DNA from: Eunapius fragilis
Taxonomy: Eukaryota; Porifera; Demospongiae; Spongillida; Spongillidae
Assembly (NCBI GenBank): GCA_963681505.1
Contig: OY811971.1
Span: forward strand, 16,968,734-17,032,733
Direction: 5' to 3'
Length of the DNA: 64,000 nucleotides
Shown here in pieces: positions 53,057 through 62,043 of the stretch. Each line of letters opens with the position of its first letter. The first letter of the stretch is position 1. Both the position numbers and the translations under genes were made by a program. The notes beneath the pieces are model-generated. The model had not been told where the DNA came from and searched no databases. It saw only the letters and a list, made by a program, of their open reading frames with translations.

Positions 53057-56000
53057 TCACTTGAAGTCAGACAGGTCCTTAATACCTGATATTTCACGAA
53101 ATTTCAGAAATTTGTCAAGTGTCAGACCTTTAGTCAGGATATCTGCTACCATATCGTTGGTCGGACAGTACTGTACATCGATAGTTTTATCCAGAGCCTT
53201 TTCTCGAACATAATGATAACGAATGGCTATGTGCTTCATTTTGGTGTGCAATTGAGAGTTCTTGGAAATGGCAACAGCTGCCTGGTTGTCCTCAAAGAGA
53301 ATTGTTGGGTCATCCTGTTGATGGTGTAGATCATTCAATAGTTGTCTTATCCAGGCAGTCTCCTGGGCAGCACTGGCAAGAGCTACATATTCTGCTTCTG
53401 CTGTTGAGAGGGCGACACATGTCTGCTTTCTACTTTTCCAGCTTATCGCACCCCCATTCATTACAAAGATGTACCCTGAAGTGGATTTTCGATCATTTGG
53501 GTCACCAGCCCAATCAGCATCTGAGAATCCAACTAGATTTCCATCACCATTCTGTTTCGAGTACTCCAGTCCATAATTTGCAGTTCCTTGCAGATAGCGA
53601 AAAATACGCTTAACAGCAGTCCAGTGTTCTTCCGTGGGATCTGAACAGAATCTGGCAACATTGCCGACTGAGTACGCAATATCTGGTCTAGTCCATCCAG
53701 ACAAATACAATAGACAGCCAACTGCTGATTGGTAAAGTTTAGAATCTACTCGTTTAGATTCATCAGTGGCTTTCAGCAGTTTCGTTCCAGATGTGACTGG
53801 TGTATTAGCTGGTTTGCACTTCTCCATGCCAAAATTTTTTAGCACAGCCTTGGTATATTCTGGTTGTCCAATCCACATTTTTCCTGTCTCATAGTTCCGC
53901 TTGACATTAATTCCAAGAAAATAGTGGAGTTCTCCCATATCTTTAAGCTGAAAACATTTTTCAAGATCTTGTTTGACTTGTGCAATGGTTTCTTCAGATT
54001 TTGCACACAGCAAGATGTCATCAACATAAACAGCTATGATAAACAAACCATCTTTCTTGGAGGTATAAACGCATGGATCACTTTGACTCTGCTGGAAACC
54101 CATCCCTTTTAGCTGTGCATCCAGAACCTGGTTCCAGCATCTTGATGACTGTTTGAGTCCATACAAACTCTTCTTCAATCGACAAACAAGGTGCTCCTGA
54201 CCATCTGCAGCAAAACCTTCTGGCTGCTTCATGTAGATCACTTGATCTAGCTCACCGTTAAGGAAAGCTGTGGTAACATCCATCTGGTGCAGTTTCAAGC
54301 CTTCCTTGCATGCAAGTGAGATCACTGAGCGAATTGATTCTGAACGCACCACAGGGCTGAAAGTCTCATCATAATCAAGTCCCTCTTTCTGTGTGTACCC
54401 TTGCGCTACTAGACGGGCTTTGAATCGCTCATTCGAGCCGTCAGCATTTGTCTTGACTTTAAAAACCCATTTGCTGCCAACAGGCTTGCATCCCTTTGGA
54501 CACTCAACTAGGTCCCAGACATTGTGCTGATGGAGTGAATTAATCTCTGCTTTCATGGCATCACGCCATTTCTTCTCTTTCAGAGCGTCTTCAGCACACT
54601 TTGGCTCTTCAGTGATCGACAGGTTACACTGGTGACCATAGTAGTCAGGTGATCTTCGCTTTCGTGTAGATCGATGTAAGGGAGCAAGTTCTGGATTATC
54701 AGCTGCTTCATCAGACTCATCACTGTAATCTATTGTAGACTGATGTAGAGGTTCCGGGTTGTCAGCTGTTTCATCAGGCTCATCACTGTACTCTAAGTAT
54801 ACACGTCTCTCTGCTTCTTCTTCAGGTTTAAGTTGATTATACTTGTCTTCCATGAAAATGACATCCCTGCTATAACATACTTTCTTCTTCATAGGATCGT
54901 ACAAACGGTATACCTTTGTAGTTACTCCATATCCCAAAAAAATGCACCTCCTGGACTTAGAGTCTAGCTTCTTTCTTTCATCTTTGGGTATGTGCACAAA
55001 TGCTTGACATCCAAACACTCGAAGCCCATCAACCTGAGGCCTTTTTCCAGTCCAAGCCTCATACGGTGTCATCTCGGCAACTGCTTTAGTCGGACTCCTA
55101 TTACGCAGATAAGCTGCTGTTGATATAGCCTCAGCCCAAAATGAGTGTGGTAAGTGAGAGTCAATAAGCATTGATCTGGCAGTTTCTATGAGTGTTCGAT
55201 TGATACGCTCTGCTACCCCATTCTGCTCTGGATTCTTTGGAACCGTGAGCTCGTGACGAACTCCTTCTGTCTTAAGGTATTCCTGAAACTTTCTAGAAGT
55301 GTACTCACCTCCATTGTCTGTGCGAATAGCCTTCAGCCTTTTTTCAGTAGCTAGTTCGACCATGGCTTTCCATTCAAGAAATTTCTCATAAACCTCACCC
55401 TTGGTTCGTAAGAAGTAGACCCACACATAACGGGTCTTGTCGTCAATAAAGGACAAGAAATACTCAGCCCCACCAAGAGATTTCTCATTCATTTTCCCAC
55501 ACACATCACTGTGGACTAAGCCTAAGAGTTCACCTGCTCTCCAGTCACTTGAGGGAAACTTGGTACGATGCTGCTTCCCTTGAGGGCAAGTCTCACAGAA
55601 AGTTAGTTGCTGTGACACATCATAGTCAAAACCATCAACCAGCCTGTCATGTGATAGCCTCTGAAGGCTACTCACTCCTAGGTGCCCAAATCGTTTGTGC
55701 CAAATGTCTTCTTTAGAATTAGTTGCAATACCTGCATGCTCATGAACGGGCTTACACTTGAACCTGTAGAGTTTCTCCACCTTAAGAGCCTTAGCTATCA
55801 TCTTGTGCTTCTTGTCTAGAATGTAGCATGCATTGCTAGTGAACTTTACTATCTTGCCCTTTTGAGATACTTTGGCTACACTTACAAGATTGTATGAAAG
55901 CTCAGGCACATACAGAACATCATGCAGGGTACAGGATTCCGACTCACTACTAGGGCATTCCATATTTAGCACTACGTTGCCTCTTCCAATAGCTGTTAGA

Positions 56001-56959
56001 GCTCGTCCATCTCCCACAGTCACTTTGACTGGACTTTCTAGCTGGTAAAGGGTGGTAAATGCTTTCTTGTTGGAACACATGTGAGTTGTAGCTCCCGAGT
56101 CAATAATCCACTCATCAATAACAGGCAACGCACAATCAGCACTATTTGCAAGTCCACAGTCATCACCATTTGTGTCGGAGTCATTATCTACTGAAACAGT
56201 CACCTTTTGTTTATGAAAATCCTTTCTCTCCTTCTGATCCTCCTTGATCCAATCTTGATCTTCCCTTTTTGCCCAACAGTAACGCTGGATGTGCCCCAAT
56301 TTTCCACAGTTAAAACACTTCGGCTTGGGCCTGCAAGACACTGTATGCGAAGGCATTGCATTCTCATTGGTTGAGTCTGTTTCCTTTTCTTTGGTCTTTC
56401 TCTCTTGATGAAGAATGCGTTCAGTCACAACCTCAATCTTAGGTACTTCAGCATTAGCCTCTAAAGCAGTCACCAAGACATTATACGAGTCGGGCAAGCT
56501 GGCTAAGACATAAACCACACGATCTTCATCTGACACAGTCTCACCTGCAACAGTAAGAGCATCAAAAAGCTCCGTCATATTCTTTATATGCTCTTGAGCC
56601 GAGTTTCCCTCCTTCAATCTCATTGAGTGTAGTTTTCGGCGGAGATCCAGTCTTGTAGCCCATGTTTTCTTCTCAAATTGGTCAGCCAATTTTTTCCATA
56701 CAGCGGCAGGGTGTTCTGAGTTACCGATGAGATATAGCAGAGCTATGTCTACTGATAGGACGATTGTTGCTAGTGCTTTGTCCCTTCTCGATCTAAATTT
56801 CGCAATCTCAGTCCTTCCACTCTGAGGTTCAGTCTCCTCCTCACTCACGATACTCCACAGGCCTTCTTTCATAAGCGCCATTCGACACTGAATCTTCCAA
56901 GTAGGATAGTTCTTTCCGTTGAGGGGAACAACAGCGGCTAGTCTCATTGACTCCGCCAT
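53057..56959 (-). CDS. Copia Gag-Pol polyprotein, 1300 aa
   Basis: Complete single-frame polyprotein. The frame is open further upstream into the LTR; the ATG at 56959 (MAESMRLAAV) is preferred because it opens the gag domain. Residue positions from that start: UBN2-type gag about 10-190; zinc knuckle CFNCGKLGHIQRYC 215-228; protease WIIDSGATTHMC with catalytic D about 287; GAG-pre-integrase WHKRFGHLG about 420; integrase acids D485 (LVHSD), D548 (IRTDNGGEY) and E584 (EQNGVAER), a 35-residue D-E spacing; RT with D894 (HQMDVTTAFLNGEL) and YVDD 978-981; RNase H with SDADW (about 1147), STAEAEY (about 1190) and FEDNQAA (about 1224). All catalytic residues are present. It makes and integrates the element's DNA copy. 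Confidence 0.95.
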   Translation of the reverse strand: MAESMRLAAVVPLNGKNYPTWKIQCRMALMKEGLWSIVSEEETEPQSGRTEIAKFRSRRDKALATIVLSVDIALLYLIGNSEHPAAVWKKLADQFEKKTWATRLDLRRKLHSMRLKEGNSAQEHIKNMTELFDALTVAGETVSDEDRVVYVLASLPDSYNVLVTALEANAEVPKIEVVTERILHQERKTKEKETDSTNENAMPSHTVSCRPKPKCFNCGKLGHIQRYCWAKREDQDWIKEDQKERKDFHKQKVTVSVDNDSDTNGDDCGLANSADCALPVIDEWIIDSGATTHMCSNKKAFTTLYQLESPVKVTVGDGRALTAIGRGNVVLNMECPSSESESCTLHDVLYVPELSYNLVSVAKVSQKGKIVKFTSNACYILDKKHKMIAKALKVEKLYRFKCKPVHEHAGIATNSKEDIWHKRFGHLGVSSLQRLSHDRLVDGFDYDVSQQLTFCETCPQGKQHRTKFPSSDWRAGELLGLVHSDVCGKMNEKSLGGAEYFLSFIDDKTRYVWVYFLRTKGEVYEKFLEWKAMVELATEKRLKAIRTDNGGEYTSRKFQEYLKTEGVRHELTVPKNPEQNGVAERINRTLIETARSMLIDSHLPHSFWAEAISTAAYLRNRSPTKAVAEMTPYEAWTGKRPQVDGLRVFGCQAFVHIPKDERKKLDSKSRRCIFLGYGVTTKVYRLYDPMKKKVCYSRDVIFMEDKYNQLKPEEEAERRVYLEYSDEPDETADNPEPLHQSTIDYSDESDEAADNPELAPLHRSTRKRRSPDYYGHQCNLSITEEPKCAEDALKEKKWRDAMKAEINSLHQHNVWDLVECPKGCKPVGSKWVFKVKTNADGSNERFKARLVAQGYTQKEGLDYDETFSPVVRSESIRSVISLACKEGLKLHQMDVTTAFLNGELDQVIYMKQPEGFAADGQEHLVCRLKKSLYGLKQSSRCWNQVLDAQLKGMGFQQSQSDPCVYTSKKDGLFIIAVYVDDILLCAKSEETIAQVKQDLEKCFQLKDMGELHYFLGINVKRNYETGKMWIGQPEYTKAVLKNFGMEKCKPANTPVTSGTKLLKATDESKRVDSKLYQSAVGCLLYLSGWTRPDIAYSVGNVARFCSDPTEEHWTAVKRIFRYLQGTANYGLEYSKQNGDGNLVGFSDADWAGDPNDRKSTSGYIFVMNGGAISWKSRKQTCVALSTAEAEYVALASAAQETAWIRQLLNDLHHQQDDPTILFEDNQAAVAISKNSQLHTKMKHIAIRYHYVREKALDKTIDVQYCPTNDMVADILTKGLTLDKFLKFREISGIKDLSDFK

Positions 56960-57010
56960 TTCACAGGTCACACTAATCAGTTTAAACAAAGCTCTACTAT
57001 ATGGAACAAG

Positions 57011-57025
57011 CCTGGGCCCATAACC
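57011..57025 (-). other. Copia primer-binding site
   Basis: The 15 bases next to the 5' LTR read GGTTATGGGCCCAGG on the minus strand. From memory this matches the internal-fragment initiator tRNA-Met primer site of Drosophila copia. The match is to the anticodon-stem region rather than the tRNA 3' end, implying priming by a half-tRNA. Confidence 0.65.
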
Positions 57026-57223
57026 TGTTGAAAAACCACTATATAACTCGTACGTGCTAATAACGAATGCTCTCTCAATAGAATACAAAAGGTCAGGTAC
57101 AAAAACAACAATCACGTGCAGCAAAAGAAAGTTAGAAAAGGTTACATAATATTAGATAATGAATACAGGGAGTAAGTAGGAACTGTCGACAAAAGTGCAT
57201 GTATGAAACACAGTTTTCTAACA
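57026..57223 (-). repeat. Copia 5' LTR
   Basis: Upstream LTR in element orientation, identical to the 3' LTR. It should contain the promoter; a TATATAG-like motif lies near its downstream end. Confidence 0.9.
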
Positions 57224-57339
57224 GTAAAAAGCAAGGGAACAAGGCTTCTGATTTAAAAGGGAAAATGATAGGTCTGTATTAGCACACACAATTTAAAATG
57301 ACAACGTGCTGCTAATATAGATATATATACTGTTGGATT

Positions 57340-58420
57340 CCTATATGGTACTATTCCCATAGGTTCCGATTTCAAAAACATATTTTTGGAGCTAACCTTG
57401 GCTAGGGATCTTGCTGTCATTTTGCTTGTTCTTGCAGTGGTCCCCTTTGTGGCAATGGCTGCTACACTCAATTCCTTTTTTTTTGCATCTGCATCTGTGG
57501 CTCTTACAGGTACCAAGTTTGCAGTTAAATTTTGAAAGAGTTCCAAGATGATTGCTTGCTTGCAGATTCTTTCAATGTTATTATGGGTGTCCAATCGCAT
57601 CCATCTACAAGGATTGAGTAGTCGCCTTTAAAAGGCTCTAAATCAACCATAACACCTCTGGAGTACACCTGAACTGCATCGAAGATGATTAAGAGAATGG
57701 GCTTCTCCTGTTACCTGTGCAATGACACATGGTAAGCGCAACATGTCAGAAAATGTTCTATCCATGCGAGGCATCATCGTGATCCTCCTCCATTCAGTTA
57801 TAATCTTCCAGCTGCCACCTTTATAGCTCTCCTTGCTACCATCATCTTCATGGTCCTCTTCCTTACGGCCATCATCTTCCATGCTGCCTGTGTCATCATG
57901 GTCCTTTCTGGGTATCCTCTGCTTTGCTACATGTTGTCATCTTTAAGGTCTTCCTCATCAATCTTTCCTCTGATTGCAACATCTGGCAGAATCACTGTCC
58001 AGGGGGGCTGTCCAAAACACTAGCTCATATGGAGTGCGTTTTTTGCATGAATGTGAGAGTTGACCATATATATCTATAAAAGAAAAATCATCATTACTCA
58101 TTAATTCCTTGTTAAATGTTCCAACCATCTTGTCCAAGGGGGTGGTGACTTGGTTCCACATTCTGCAATTTTAGCACTCACAAAGTATAATGAGCCTGTT
58201 CCACTAAGCCTTGTGATCGAGGATGACATGGCTGACCACTCACATGTTGGACACTCCCAAGCCAAGATGCCAGCACTCTTCAATCAGCTTGTTCACTACC
58301 GTTATCACACTGTATAATACTTGGCTGACCAATAAATGGGAACGCCCATTTTTCTAGGGCACTGGTCACCTCCTTAGCTGACTTTTGTGGCAAAGGGGAA
58401 TGCAAAAGGGAATTTCAACC
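57340..58420 (-). pseudogene. Integrase plus Cys-rich tail remnant (KRBA2-like, Gypsy-derived)
   Basis: On the minus strand, SIIQCDNGSE (58.3 kb) is the second catalytic D region of a retroviral-type integrase. KKRTPYELVFW (about 58.0-58.05 kb) matches the R-x-P-Y-E-L-V-F-G element downstream of the core. Further on, across a frameshift in an A-run at about 57480, HRCRCKKK and then CSSHCHKGDHCKN give the Cys/His-rich tail typical of KRBA2-like integrases. Stops and shifts are numerous. It is the flank into which the Copia element inserted. Confidence 0.6.
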
Positions 58421-58590
58421 AGTACCCAACATGAGGCAAATGCCTCATATCGATTAGATTAATCTACACAGGTGTTGATGCATGTGAAGCAATATCATTA
58501 TTATCACATAAATGGGTGACCTAAACATTTTCCATATGACATGAAGAGGTCTACATCACCTCACTTCGAAATACTTGGAGCCCCAATTGG
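58421..58590. other. Short spacer between integrase and retroelement remnants
   Basis: No feature recognised; AT-rich. Confidence 0.4.
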
Positions 58591-58599
58591 TGATGTACA

Positions 58600-59800
58600 G
58601 TTCTGTTGCAAGCTCAGAAGCATGCTTTGGCCCTGCACCTACTGAAGCAATTGGAAGAGGTTGGCTCTGTTGATACCCAGGTGGCACTGCTCCTTTTAAA
58701 GTTATGTGGCAGTTTTTGTCGTCAGGTAGACCTGCCTAGATCAACTCCTCCCTCATTGATTGGTGAGGGTCTGGCACCCTTTGATGATGATGTGCGTCAC
58801 TGTTTTACTGAGTGTACTATGGTTGACACATCTGACACAGCTTGGCAGCAAGCCCAACTTAGTCTACGTCGTGGAGGCCTAGGGCTTCGCCGTCTTTCCC
58901 TTCATTCACCTGCTGCATACATAGCTTCTGTAATTGCATCCAATTGTAGCTCTCCACAAAGCAAGCATCTATCACATTCTCATTGACTTGTTCAATGGAT
59001 ATGCATCTACTATTGATGCTCTCACTATATCCACAGTTACAATGTCTAAGCTAACTCAAAATGTGTTATCAGCTAAATTAGAGGATCAGCAATTCACCAA
59101 CTTATAATTATTTGCTAATGCTTCACTGCCGGATAGGGCCCACTTGCTGTCAATTTCCTCGCCTCACTCATCAGCTTGGCTATCTGTTACACCTTTTCTA
59201 AGGCTTAACGTTCACTTTGATCCCTCTGAGTTTCAAGTTGCCATTAAGTGGTGAGCTCTGTCACCTATGCATGTCCCATTCTTTGGATCACTTTGGTCAC
59301 GTCTTGCAAGAATGTGGTTTCCAGCTACAACAGAATCCGAGACACCCTTATTGAGTTTTGTCAACGTGTATGCTTGGGTGCACAACTCGAAGCCAGAAGC
59401 AGCCTTGGCCATGAGCATGGCAAACACGTCCTGCTGATATCCTCATCCGTAACTGGGAGTTGGGCAAGCCTGCAGCTATTGATCTTTGTTTCACATCCCC
59501 GCTTAATTCTGAAACCCTTCAAGTAGCATGTGTGATGCCAGGATCAGCAGCAATGCAGGCAGAGAAGAGGAAGCACCACAGTAATGATGCAAAATGTGGA
59601 GAGCTAGGCTGGGTTTGAATCCCTCTGGCGGTAGATGTTGGGGACCAGAAGCTCAACGTAGTCTCTCTAGACTTGCTGGTAGACTATCCACTAGACTGGG
59701 GTAACTGAAGTCCATCACAATAAACCAGATCTATGGTAGATTGAACTTGACCCTGATCAGAGCCAACTCCAGGGCCATTCTATCTAGAGTGTGTGTTTAA
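58600..59800 (+). pseudogene. Retroelement polyprotein 3' part, copy C (longest)
   Basis: The first frame (58606-58986) has VRHCFTECTMVDTSDTAWQQAQL and SLRRGGLGLRRLSLHSPAAYIAS, a region between RT and the C-terminal domain. After many stops, the second part (59320-59770) has NRIRDTLIEFCQRVCLGAQLEA (59.33-59.4 kb) and, in another frame, LGKPAAIDLCFTSPLNSETLQVA and AKCGELGW. It extends further 5' than copies A and B and links them to the fragment in the 13.6 kb palindrome. Confidence 0.65.
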
Positions 59801-59884
59801 CTTTGTTGTGTGTGTTTATATGTTTTAATATTGAATATAATTATATGTATTGATCACGTAAAAAAATACAATAATGTATGATAC

Positions 59885-60348
59885 CTGTACTAGAGAAAAC
59901 AACGCATTTGCAATTATGGGCCGAAGATTTGGCTTTGTTTTTTGAGGCATTCTGAGGCTGAAAGTGACACACAGCTTTATGTAGTGCTCAAAAACACTTC
60001 TGGAAGAAAGGAATGCAAATTCTGAATCTGTATGGAAAAAAAACACGCTATAATCATATACGTCAGCATACATGCACACTTGCAGCTAGTTCTATAGCAT
60101 TCAGTTGCAATACCTTTGCATAGACGTCTTCTTTGTTTCCTGCATACAGCAGCCCTTGTTATGAACCTGTTCCAAAATATTCCTCTGCGATCGCAACTCT
60201 TCGTCGTCTTCGATGCCCAACATCGTTCGATCATTGACATTCTACAATCTGTTGAGACCTTCGCTCGTTTACAATTGTGTAATACCTGCTTCTTTTCTTT
60301 CACAGAAACAACCAGGACGTCTCTAATTCCAGCCACCGGTAAGTCCAT
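59885..60348 (-). CDS. Possible small three-exon gene, unknown function
   Basis: Three minus-strand exons agree in phase: 60348-60286 (21 codons from an ATG), 60241-60114 and 59999-59885. Their signals are AAGCAG/GTATTA, GATTGTAG/AATGTC, CAAAG/GTATTG, CCTTTCTTCCAG/AAGTG and GTACAG/GTATCA. The peptide begins MDLPVAGIRDVLVVSVKEKK, has an acidic charged middle (GIEDDEELRSQRNILEQ) and a basic C-terminal part (RMPQKTKPNLRPIIANALF). The first exon is open upstream for about 27 more codons without an ATG. No terminal exon is found; the retroelement remnant lies downstream. I do not recognise a domain. Phase agreement across two introns argues for real coding ancestry. Confidence 0.35.
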
Positions 60349-60432
60349 CAATGCAAAGCCGCTCTTTTTGACGAAATGACGAAAGGCACCATCTGCATCT
60401 TGAGTGCCTTTTAGATCGTTAACGATGCCCAA

Positions 60433-60839
60433 TTCATTTCAAATAACATCCAATTCATATGCACATGCGTGCATGTGGTTTGGGAAATACAACTTTCTCA
60501 TACTCTAGTTTTAAAATTCCCCACGTGAGCCTGAACATTTCTTTCAGAGGACTTCTCTAAATTCATTTTGTTAAATTGTGCATGAGCTTTAAATCTTATG
60601 CCTCAGAATGTTGATTTTGCTAATGAAGCAACCCCAATTGGCCAGAGGCCACAAACTGTTTGACTAAACTGTCGAGTATCATGGCCAAACTAAATGGCAA
60701 AAGGAACATTTCTGTTACTAGAACGCCGTGCGTTATAATTATTCAAAACATGTGCAGACAGCAACCACGCATGGTCATAAATTACTTTGTTGTTGAGGCT
60801 TGAAGCTGAGTACGTAGCCTGCCAGCAAAAAGTTATTTA
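60433..60839. other. Intergenic, no feature seen
   Basis: AT-rich spacer upstream of the possible small gene, without a recognisable promoter. Confidence 0.4.
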
Positions 60840-61080
60840 ACTTTCTTATTTAATACTTCAATTTGTCCTCGGATTTGTGGGTGGTTAGGAATGCCTTGAG
60901 TGTGTTTATACTAACACTGGAAGTGTGCATATTGCATGGTAACCAATTCTGTGCCATTATCTGACTGTATAATTGGGCCTATGAAGATAATATAACACAA
61001 GACTTTGGCCACTTTCATCCATGCATTGGATACCAACACATCACACCAAGTACACTGATAAGGGAAGAGGAAAGGTTACA
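60840..61080 (-). pseudogene. Integrase core fragment (Gypsy/KRBA2-like)
   Basis: On the minus strand GPIIQSDNGTELVTMQ (about 60.93-60.98 kb) carries the second catalytic Asp. After an in-frame TAG, HTQGIPNHPQIRGQIEVLNKK (60.84-60.90 kb) is the H-P-Q-x-x-G-Q-x-E-x-L-N segment with the catalytic Glu. This is a short isolated piece. It may belong to the same family as the remnant at 57.3-58.4 kb. Confidence 0.65.
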
Positions 61081-61129
61081 TCATGACGTGTAGTAAGGAC
61101 ATGACTGCTACCCTGTGGAGACAGATGAA

Positions 61130-61520
61130 GGCATAGATGGTGTGAGAAGGGTGAGTGGGTGTGTGCATGGGAAGGGGTGTGGGTGAGTGGGAATGGAAAG
61201 ATGTGAGAAGGGAGAGTGGGTGTGCATATGGGAAGGGTGTGGTGTGTGGGAGTGGATTAAAGGTGTGAGAAGGGAGAGTGGGTGTGTGTATGAGAAGGAG
61301 TGTGGTGTGTGGGAGTGGAAAGACTGTGTGAGAAGGGAGAGTTGGTGGGTGTATGGGAAGGGTGTGGTGTGTGGGTGGGAAGGGATGGGAAGGGAAAGGG
61401 GTGTGGGAAGTGGGAGAGATGGAGAGTAGGTGTGGGAAGAGTGAGAAGTGTAGAGCGATGAGAATGGGAAGGAGAGAGGGTGTGGGAATGGAAGGAGGGG
61501 TATGGGCAGCAGGGGTAGAT
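61130..61520. repeat. 63-bp G-rich minisatellite
   Basis: Units with GTGAGAAGGGAGAGTGGGTG, then TGGGAAGGGTGTGGTGTGTG, recur at about 61144, 61203, 61266 and 61330, with a degenerate right end. The minus strand reads open for 208 codons as Ser/Pro/His-rich peptide, which is a by-product of a period divisible by three. Confidence 0.85.
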
Positions 61521-61996
61521 ACGGGGGATCAACCGGGTCATGCCCCCTTACACATTGCTTCAAGGGGCGTGACTTAAGCTTAAGGGCTGTCATGCCGATG
61601 TATGACAGATATATCTGGGAGAAGCGCATGACCAGTGTGGAAAAATGTGACGCCAAGATTTGTGTGGCATTGGTGTGATGTGGGAAAGACGTGGCTGGTT
61701 TGGGAAGGGGGGAGAGGCCTTGGGAAGAGTGCATTACCTTTAATGGGGAAGATTATGACATCTTGCGCACGTATACTCTAATTATGAACCGATCCTAATC
61801 AACGCCTCGTATCGTATACTTATAAAAACAAGATTAAATAGTACTCATGGTTTGAATAGTCTCACTACGTGCAAGTACATGTAGGCATCATGTGTTGTTA
61901 ATTGTTTTCATTTTGTGTCAACCGTGCGCCGTGAATTACGGTACGCGGTTATGTCAGCAGACATAATTTGCATCGTGTATAATTACTTAGAGGCTT
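61521..61996. other. Upstream region of the reductase gene
   Basis: No gene or repeat recognised. It leads into the TATA box at 61997. Confidence 0.45.
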
Positions 61997-62007
61997 TATA
62001 TAAATAG
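61997..62007 (+). promoter_or_regulatory. TATA box of the aldo-keto reductase gene
   Basis: TATATAAATAG lies 37 bp upstream of the reductase ATG. Initiation about 30 bp downstream would leave a leader of only about 10-20 nt. Confidence 0.6.
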
Positions 62008-62043
62008 CTAGTTTGACCGCACTCCATGCAGGTTTGAATAGAA

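Larger units (their letters stand above)
52852..57223 (-). mobile_element. Intact Ty1/Copia LTR retrotransposon, 4372 bp
   Basis: LTRs of 198 bp (52852-53049 and 57026-57223) are identical over their whole length by direct reading. They begin TG and end CA on the plus strand and are flanked by the 5-bp duplication GTAAA (52847-52851, 57224-57228). One uninterrupted frame encodes all Copia functions. A primer-binding site and a polypurine tract are in place. Identical LTRs and an open frame mean a very recent insertion, potentially still mobile. It sits between a retroelement fragment and an integrase remnant. Confidence 0.95.

Noticed and set aside
56960..57124. Extended N-terminus of the Copia polyprotein (55 residues)
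   Set aside because: The extension is LTR and primer-binding-site sequence. Retrotransposon polyproteins start inside the element, and the ATG at 56959 opens the gag domain.
61108..61734. 208-codon Ser/Pro/His-rich minus ORF
   Set aside because: It is a by-product of a 63-bp minisatellite whose period is a multiple of three. It has no domain, and the repeat also reads open on the other strand.
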